Shown here one piece after another: positions 56,736-64,000 of a stretch of DNA of 64,000 nt. Under the pieces are notes generated by a model. The model worked only from the letters and a program-made list of their open reading frames with translations, ran no database searches and was not told where the DNA came from. Position numbers and translations under genes: made by a program. Source of the DNA: Eutreptiella sp. 'Long Island Sound 2002' (taxonomy: Eukaryota; Euglenozoa; Euglenophyceae; Eutreptiales; Eutreptiaceae); NCBI GenBank assembly GCA_964036045.1, contig OZ038392.1:36221330-36285329 (forward strand), given 5' to 3'. Each line of letters begins with the position of its first letter. Positions within the stretch are counted from its first letter, which is position 1.

Positions 56736-57698
56736 ATGGGTGCAGATGCATACACGCCGGAAGAATTTTGGATGAAGTATGGCCACCCAAAGTTTTTGGA
56801 TAGGGAATCTATGCATCGTTTCTTCTTTTGGATGAAGCACACTCCAACGTCATATGGCGGTGCATATATGTCTCAGACAGACAACTGTTCAGAGGTGGAA
56901 TGGCGAAGGTGTGTGGACCGAGTTCGCAATTTGTTGAACCATGTGGTACAGGAAATCAGATGGGCCGACAGATTGAATCGTTTAAACCATTGTCCCCATT
57001 TCCCTTTCTTCATGACTCATTTCATAGATAGCATGCCTATTAGCTTCATTGGAGGGATTTTCTCAGCTGACCTGTGGAACCCGAAATATGCATCCCATAT
57101 TTATAAGGTGAGGGTGGCAGTTGACATGTTGGGTAATATTGTGTGGATATGCCGGCACAAGGGACTTCAGCAAATGTGCTCATCTGGGATGGTTATGGTC
57201 CGTCACGCACAAGAGGAGAATTCTTTGATTTTGAGGTGGGCAGCCATGATGAGGCCTACAAGGGTAGGGTGCATGTGATAGTCCCATTTGTTGGGCGAAA
57301 AAATGGGAATTTGAGCGACCGCCAACAGTCGTGATGTGTACAACTGGTATAGGGCAAGGATTGAACAGTTGATTTGCCATTTGTGGCATTGGGGTTTGGT
57401 GAGGAACGTTTGGCGTGGCAGTGCAGATTAGTTGCACCAAAGTGTGCGCGTGTTGTTGCATTTCACACAATTTTGCATTAGGAGGCAAGTACGGTATAAG
57501 CCTTATGGTCCATGGGACCATGTGCCGCCGCATGTTTGGGTTGTTGTTGATGACCCAAGCACTGCCTCACGAGATGATTGTGCTTTGTGTTGTCACAAAC
57601 GCACCACCACAGTTTGTGGGCACTGCAATGAGAGGTATTGCAGTGAGTGTATTGACCCTCACACTTGTGGGGATGAAGTTGTGCATGTTGCACCGTAA
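56736..57698 (+). pseudogene. DDE-type transposase pseudogene with Cys/His-rich C terminus
   Basis: The first frame (56736 to about 57160) gives FWMKYGHPKFLD, VRNLLNHVVQEIRWADRLN, then THFIDSMPISF and LWNPKYASHIYKVRVAVDML, the ID...KY..H.YK..V.VD pattern of DDE_Tnp_4-like transposases. The match continues one frame over as ANVLIWDGYGPSRTRGEFFD and GSHDEAYKGRVHVIVPFVGR (to 57334), then in a third frame as NWYRARIEQLICHLWHWGL (57333 on). A TAG at 57429-57431 interrupts that frame. The end reads DCALCCHKRTTTVCGHC..RYCSEC, a zinc-binding tail. D (FID), D (IWDGY) and E (RARIEQ) form a likely catalytic triad. Two frameshifts and one stop show that it is dead. Terminal repeats were not found. Confidence 0.72.
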
Positions 57699-58113
57699 TT
57701 TTGCACATTTTCTTTACATCCGTGACTTTCCCATGTTACAACACACCCTACATTATTTCCTTGGAACACAGTCCTCGGCAAGCATTACGCTTGTGGAATA
57801 ACGATGCATGAAAGGTTCCTTGTTCATTTGCAGTTGTGCTTTGTGGTGTCATTCGTGCTTAGGGTTCCTGGGCTGGAGGAGGGAGTGATATCTAGTGGTA
57901 AAGCATGGGGATGGACGACCGGGACATTGATTTGGATGCCGGGCGTGCGCCAGGCAAACGTACCATAGTTACGTAGCACTCGTAGTAAAGCAGGTTCAGC
58001 ACACACAACATCCCCTGCACCCCCCCCCCCCCCCCTCACTCTCTCATTTCTCCCTCCATCTCTCCGACAGTCTCCTTTTTCATTAAGGCAGTCAGGCCCA
58101 CCCGCACAGCCAT
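57699..58113. other. Spacer with tRNA-like fragment and C run
   Basis: TCTAGTGGTAAAGCATGGGG near 57892 resembles a Pol III A box without a good B box. A C run lies at 58020-58035. It separates the DDE pseudogene from the GC-rich element. Confidence 0.35.
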
Positions 58114-59289
58114 ATGGACAAATTCGATGGGGACGGTGCCTGGTCTTGGGAGCGGCTGTTGGCTCACGATGAGTCCGTGTTGGACGCAGCATGGGCTGAG
58201 TTGATGCAGCAACACTGGCGGGCGATGGAGGTCCCGCTAGAGCGGCGCGGTACCGTGCTCGACGTGGGGATCAACAGCCGGGTCCCGACGGCGCGCCTCA
58301 ACACGTCCAAGCCGGCGGTCATCTTCAATCGCGGGCTGGGGGTGTGCCTGGTGTGCAAGAACTTCCTGGCCTACAGAGATGCCTTCCTGTACGGCTTGGG
58401 GCTCGCGTGGGGCATCGAGGTCCCCAACGTCCAGCTATTGCAGCCCTAGTCCGAGGCAGCCTTCGAGCTCTGCGCGTCCCTGCAAGAACTCGAACGCCGG
58501 GCGGGACAAGGAGTGCAAGGCGCTGGAGGCGACAACGACGGCAGCGCGGCGGGGCCATCGGGCACGCAGCCGGCGTACGGCCCCGGGGACAATGGAGGGC
58601 ACAGCGACAAGGCGAGCGACAAGGTCAAGTGGAACGTCCTGACGGCGTCGGCGGCCCGCAGCATGAGACGGCGGCCGGGGGCCACGAGGTGAACTGATAA
58701 GATATGCAGGGCGCTGGAGCAGGAGCTAAAAAACCACGCGGCGGAGAGCGAGGCGGAGCCCAGTGCCCTGGCGCGCAAAGTGTGGAAAATCGTGCTGGAC
58801 TGCGACGTGACCGGAGCTGACGAATTGAAAGACAAGGCCCGAGAGCGACGGAGGAAAGAAAAGAAGCGGGAGAAAAGGCAGCGCCGGAAGGAGCGGCAGC
58901 GGCGGGGTAAAGGCAAACGGCGAGATTCCAGCTCCGACAGCAACGACTCCTCCAGCTCCAGCAGCAACAGTAGCAGCAGCTCGGGCTCATCATCATCGTC
59001 GTCGGGACGGTCCTCGCGCGCACGCAAGAAGCAGACGAAGAACACCGCGCGCCGGGCGGGAAACGACATCGCAGGGCGCAAAGAAGGAGAAATCTGGAGG
59101 GGCACAGGCTCAGCCGCCAACACCGAGTTCACACTGCTGGGCGGCCGCCGCCACTTCCAAAGCAAGCGCTCAGGGGCCTGGGAAGACTGCACAGACCCAC
59201 CGAAAACGAAATGCACGGACTGCGGTCAGGCGCACTGGTACTTCGACAGAGACGAGCGGGGCTGCGTCAAAGGCAAGGGCACCAAATGA
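58114..59289 (+). pseudogene. Gag-like ORF of a tyrosine-recombinase element, two in-frame stops
   Basis: One frame of 391 codons starts at ATG 58114 (MDKFDGDGAWSWERLLAHDE) and is broken by TAG at 58447-58449 and by a TGA near 58690; it ends at TGA 59287-59289. In order: a folded-looking N-terminal domain (to ~110), a Gly/Ala-rich stretch, a very basic segment (ERRRKEKKREKRQRRKERQR), a poly-Ser tract, then KCTDCGQAHWYFDRDERGC, a C..C...H..C zinc-binding motif like but not identical to a Gag knuckle. GC content is clearly above the surroundings. The next frame, the recombinase, is in the same phase 21 nt on, so the two may have formed one polyprotein. Gag-like role is inferred from order and composition. 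Confidence 0.6.
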
Positions 59290-59310
59290 CAGCGGGAGCG
59301 AAAGCTGCCC

Positions 59311-59916
59311 GTGGCGGAGGCCGTCGAATGCCTCGGGCAGGCTATGCGGGACGGCTGGGGCGCAGGGTACGACGCCAGTGTCGTGCGGGGCCTCAGCAAG
59401 TCCACGCTGGACGGGTACCTGGGGGCCCTCGCGAAGCTCCGGCGGCGCGAGCGCATGCAGCCGGGGTGCGGAAGAAGGCGCGTGTTGGAGGACGAGCTCG
59501 GCGACATCGCTGCCCACAACGTGGGAGAGGGCAACATCAAGAAACTACTCTCGGGGGTGCGGCTCCTCGAAAAACTGGGATGGATCAAAAATATTGTACG
59601 GCCTGGGGACTGGTACCTCGTCCTGGGGGTGGAGAAGGAGCGTGAGCAGCAGGGACGAGGAGCGGTCAAAGAGTGGGCCAGCATGGAGGCGCTGCGGTAC
59701 ATGGCGGGCATCGCGCACACCAGGGCAGAGTGGGAGATCCTGGCGCTGGCAGCGCTATCATGCGCCCACTGCCTCCGAGCGAGCGAGGCGGTCACGGCCC
59801 ACGTCGAGGGCAGCGAGTTGGTGTTCCAGGGAACCAAGTCCTGCAGTGGCGAGCAACGGCAAGAGATGGGGCAGTGGACGGCAAAATGGGCCGCGTTCGT
59901 GAAGCAGATTCGGTAG
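59311..59916 (+). pseudogene. Truncated tyrosine recombinase (DIRS/Crypton-type YR)
   Basis: An open frame of 201 codons in the same phase as the Gag-like frame. Residues ~25-60 (GLSKSTLDGYLGALAKLRRR) look like a SAM-like core-binding domain. Residues ~110-165 enter the catalytic domain: EWEILALAALSCAHCLRASE carries the first catalytic Arg (LRASEA, cf. LR.SE), and VFQGTKS supplies the beta-hairpin Lys. The later HxxR and Tyr nucleophile are absent because the frame runs into the 1.2-kb satellite at about 59901 and stops after KQIR. It therefore cannot be an active recombinase as it stands. The family (DIRS, Crypton or another YR lineage) cannot be fixed without the missing half and a reverse transcriptase search. 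Confidence 0.65.
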
Positions 59917-62900
59917 GTGTGGCGTCATCCTTCTGATTCTTTCTTTCCACTTTGGACCTTTTCGCTTACCCCGATTGCTTTCACTTGAGAAATCCCTTGA
60001 AGCTTTTTCAAAATCCTGAGTAGATCTACTTGAATCATCCAACATGGCCTTTGGCTCTCCGAATCTTTTGCCTTGCACTGCATCACGGTTGCTCTTTTGC
60101 ACCACTGCCGTTTTGATAATAAAACTTTTATCATAAAATCCTGCTTGCTTGTTGCACGGATCCTGCTTGTTGGTTGCACGGAAGCACAAAACCTTGCTGC
60201 ACAGACTCTTGTCGCAGAACACGGACTCTTGTCGCACGTAAGCACACAGCTCAGAGCACAGCAGCAGCATAAATCAACAGAGGTGCAACCTTTTCGAAAG
60301 TTTCTTCAGTACTTTCATAGGCTGAGACCTTCAGGCACTCTTGGTGCTCAGCTCCACGATGCTGGGCGCCGCCGGCGTACAATACACCTTTGGCCCTCAA
60401 CGAGGGCGCTGCTCTCCATGATGCTGTTGGCAGATTCCAACAGCGAGGGGACTCTCCATCTGCGGCCTGCTACACGCCGCACTCCACGGCCTTGGCGCCC
60501 ACGATGTGACTGGAAAGTCCAGCCACGAGGGGCGCTGATGACAGCGCTTGGCTTGCACAAATAAATCTAGGAGCCTTGCATGACTGCGGCTACATGCCTG
60601 AGATGCGCACATGCAAACATGCAAACAGTGCTACAAGAAAAATGCGCTGCACTGTCATCGCCAAATTTAATATTATGAAATATATCCTCAAAAGACATTG
60701 AAATCCTTAAAAAAAGCCTCCAGCACGCATTTAAAGCATGCTGGTCTTCTCTGTCCTCTGGCGTCAGCGACGCTTTGCGCGGAGCGCTTAGCGCGCGCCG
60801 ATCCGCGCTGTTCTCTGAACAAAGACAGCGTTGGGCACAGGGGCCCCAACTGCATCACGCCCCTCCCAAGAGAATAGCGCGGGTAGGCGTGCATCTTCGT
60901 GTCGCTGGTTGAACGGCGGGGAGCGCCCATACTGCCCTCAAGGACACTGTCCTTTTTTTTCACCTTGTACACGCTGCACTCCCCATCTTGTGACACCTTC
61001 GTCCTCGCGTCTGTCCCATGGCACGTCGAACTCCGTCAGCTGATGTTACGCAAGTGGTCGTGCTGCACAGAGTGGCAGGACTGCATAGATTTATTTTGAA
61101 GCAGATTCGGTAGGTGTGGCGTCATCCTTCTGATTCTTTCTTTCCACTTTGGACCTTTTCGCTTACCCCGATTGCTTTCACTTGAGAAATCCCTTGAAGC
61201 TTTTTCAAAATCCTGAGTAGATCTACTTGAATTATCCAACATGGCCTTTGGCTCTCCGAATCTTTTGCCTTGCACTGCATCACGGTTGCTCTTTTGCACC
61301 ACTGCCGTTTTGATAATAAAACTTTTATCATAAAATCCTGCTTGCTTGTTGCACGGATCCTGCTTGTTGGTTGCACGGAAGCACAAAACCTTGCTGCACG
61401 TGAACACAGACTCTTGTCGCAGAACACGGACTCTTGTCGCACGTAAGCACACAGCTCAGAGCACAGCAGCAGCATAAATCAACAGAGGTCCAACCTTTTC
61501 GAAAGTTTCTTCAGTACTTTCATAGGCTGAGACCTTCAGGCACTCTTGGTGCTCAGCTCCACGATGCTGGGCGCCGCCGGCGTACAATACACCTTTGGCC
61601 CTCAACGAGGGCGCTGCTCTCCATGATGCTGTTGGCAGATTCCAACAGCGAGGGGACTCTCCATCTGCGGCCTGCTACACGCCGCACTCCACGGCCTTGG
61701 CGCCCACGATGTGACTGGAAAGTCCAGCCACGAGGGGCGCTGATGACAGCGCTTGGCTTGCACAAATAAATCTAGGAGCCTTGCATGACTGCGGCTACAT
61801 GCCTGAGATGTGCACATGCAAACATGCAAACAGTGCTACAAGAAAAATGCGCTGCACTGTCATCGCCAAATTTAATATTATGAAATATATCCTCAAAAGA
61901 CATTGAAATCCTTAAAAAAAGCCTCCAGCACGCATTTAAAGCATGCTGGTCTTCCCGTCCTCTGGCGTCAGCGACGCTTTGCGCGGAGCGCTTAGCGCGC
62001 GCCGATCCGCGCTGTTCTCTGAACAAAGACAGCGTTGGGCACAGGGGCCCCAACTGCATCACGCCCCTCCCAAGAGAATAGCGCGGGTAGGCGTGCATCT
62101 TCGTGTCGCTGGTTGAACGGCGGGGAGCGCCCATACTGCCCTCAAGGACACTGTCCTTTTTTTTCACCTTGTACACGCTGCACTCCCCATCTTGTGACAC
62201 CTTTGTCCTCGCGTCTGTCCCATGGCACGTCGAACTCCGTCAGCTGATGTTACGCAAGTGGTCGTGCTGCACAGAGTGGCAGGACTGCATAGATTTATTT
62301 TGAAGCAGATTCGGTAGGTGTGGCGTCATCCTTCTGATTCTTTCTTTCCACTTTGGACCTTTTCGCTTACCCCGATTGCTTTCACTTGAGAAATCCCTTG
62401 AAGCTTTTTCAAAATCCTGAGTAGATCTACTTGAATTATCCAACATGGCCTTTGGCTCTCCGAATCTTTTGCCTTGCACTGCATCACGGTTGCTCTTTTG
62501 CACCACTGCCGTTTTGATAATAAAACTTTTATCATAAAATCCTGCTTGCTTGTTGCACGGATCCTGCTTGTTGGTTGCACGGAAGCACAAAACCTTGCTG
62601 CACGTGAACACAGACTCTTGTCGCAGAACACGGACTCTTGTCGCACGTAAGCACACAGCTCAGAGCACAGCAGCAGCATAAATCAACAGAGGTCCAACCT
62701 TTTCGAAAGTTTCTTCAGTACTTTCATAGGCTGAGACCTTCAGGCACTCTTGGTGCTCAGCTCCACGATGCTGGGCGCCGCCGGCGTACAATACACCTTT
62801 GGCCCTCAACGAGGGCGCTGCTCTCCATGATGCTGTTGGCAGATTCCAACAGCGAGGGGACTCTCCATCTGCGGCCTGCTACACGCCGCACTCCACGGCC

Positions 62901-64000
62901 TTGGCGCCCACGATGTGACTGGAAAGTCCAGCCACGAGGGGCGCTGATGACAGCGCTTGGCTTGCACAAATAAATCTAGGAGCCTTGCATGACTGCGGCT
63001 ACATGCCTGAGATGCGCACATGCAAACATGCAAACAGTGCTACAAGAAAAATGCGCTGCACTGTCATCGCCAAATTTAATATTATGAAATATATCCTCAA
63101 AAGACATTGAAATCCTTAAAAAAAGCCTCCGGCACGCATTTAAAGCATGCTGGTCTTCTCTGTCCTCTGGCGTCAGCGACGCTTTGCGCGGAGCGCTTAG
63201 CGCGCGCCGATCCGCGCTGTTCTCTGAACAAAGACAGCGTTGGGCACAGGGGCCCCAACTGCATCACGCCCCTCCCAAGAGAATAGCGCGGGTAGGCGTG
63301 CATCTTCGTGTCGCTGGTTGAACGGCGGGGAGCGCCCATACTGCCCTCAAGGACACTGTCCTTTTTTTTCACCCTGTACACGCTGCACTCCCCATCTTGT
63401 GACACCTTCGTCCTCGCGTCTGTCCCATGGCACGTCGAACTCCGTCAGCTGATGTTGAGCAAGTGGTCGTGCTGCACAGAGTGGCAGGACTGCATAGATT
63501 TATTTTGAAGCAGATTCGGTAGGTGTGGCGTCATCCTTCTGATTCTTTCTTTCCACTTTGGACCTTTTCGCTTACCCCGATTGCTTTCACTTGAGAAATC
63601 CCTTGAAGCTTTTTCAAAATCCTGAGTAGATCTACTTGAATTATCCAACATGGCCTTTGGCTCTCCGAATCTTTTGCCTTGCACTGCATCACGGTTGCTC
63701 TTTTGCACCACTGCCGTTTTGATAATAAAACTTTTATCATAAAATCCTGCTTGCTTGTTGCACGGATCCTGCTTGTTGGTTGCACGGAAGCACAAAACCT
63801 TGCTGCACGTGAACACAGACTCTTGTCGCAGAACACGGACTCTTGTCGCACGTAAGCACACAGCTCAGAGCACAGCAGCAACATAAATCAACAGAGGTGC
63901 AACCTTTTCGAAAGTTTCTTCAGTACTTTCATAGGCTGAGACCTTCAGGCACTCTTGGTGCTCAGCTCCACGATGCTGGGCGCCGCCGTCGTACAATACA
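59901..64000. repeat. 1,204-bp tandem satellite, 3.4 copies, running off the window
   Basis: Unit starts (GAAGCAGATTCGGTAGGTGT) fall at 59901, 61098, 62302 and 63507: periods of 1197, 1204 and 1205 bp. Copies differ by scattered single changes, an 8-bp indel (GTGAACAC near 61399, absent from copy 1) and a small indel near 61954. Copies are near-identical, so the array is young. Open frames up to 138-163 codons recur on both strands but have no recognised domain. The array extends beyond 64000. Confidence 0.95.

Noticed and set aside
58446-59216. 256-codon minus-strand frame with poly-Leu and Arg runs
   Set aside because: Antisense shadow of the poly-Ser and basic segment of the Gag-like frame.
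60073-60564. Recurrent frames in the 1.2-kb satellite as genes
   Set aside because: Present in every copy on both strands, but with no recognised domain; repetition alone explains recurrence.
1-64000. CRISPR arrays, bacterial promoters, riboswitches, rRNA genes
   Set aside because: The tandem arrays have no spacer-repeat alternation, and the genes are intron-split eukaryotic ones; no rRNA or complete tRNA gene was seen.

Overview
The window is nuclear DNA of a eukaryote: genes are split by many GT-AG introns, coding density is very low, and most of the 64 kb is intron, satellite or decayed transposon. No rRNA, plastid or bacterial-type operon is visible. Neither host gene fixes the lineage. 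The style (long repeat-filled introns, runs of up to 17 G or C, tyrosine-recombinase elements) would suit a large-genome alga or other protist, but that is inference.

Layout. 1-5,350: tandem repeats (a ~220-240-bp diverged satellite, then a ~55-bp minisatellite that recurs at 4.65-4.9 kb). 5.35-13.8 kb: no recognisable intact gene, only two doubtful broken frames, followed by a ~50-bp minisatellite. 14.5-19.65 kb, minus strand: two exons of a METTL21-type (Methyltransf_16) protein methyltransferase. 20.2-20.4 kb: a frameshifted relic of a Ty3-type integrase zinc finger. 21.19-21.45 kb: nested inverted repeats with a 103-bp near-perfect hairpin. 21,745-52,887, plus strand: the main gene, a DEAD-box RNA helicase of the DDX56/Dbp9 ribosome-biogenesis family. 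I reconstructed 19 exons whose phases all match, 1,779 nt or 593 codons; all helicase motifs are present and only the last exon and stop are unresolved. Its introns (up to 4.6 kb) carry minisatellites, tRNA-derived SINE-like pieces, two dispersed repeat families, short palindromes and, in intron 17, a hAT-type transposase fragment preceded by a Cys/His-rich module.

53-64 kb: a 53-bp tandem array, a DDE transposase pseudogene with a recognisable D-D-E triad but two frameshifts and one stop, then a GC-rich Gag-like plus tyrosine-recombinase element in one frame broken by three stops. The recombinase ends abruptly where a ~1,204-bp satellite begins; three full copies and part of a fourth run to the window edge.

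Function. The two host genes are divergent neighbours: a putative protein-lysine methyltransferase and a nucleolar RNA helicase for 60S subunit assembly. No operon-like cooperation is implied. Everything else is mobile or repetitive DNA in different states of decay. The most unusual part is the junction of a truncated recombinase element with a young kilobase-scale satellite.
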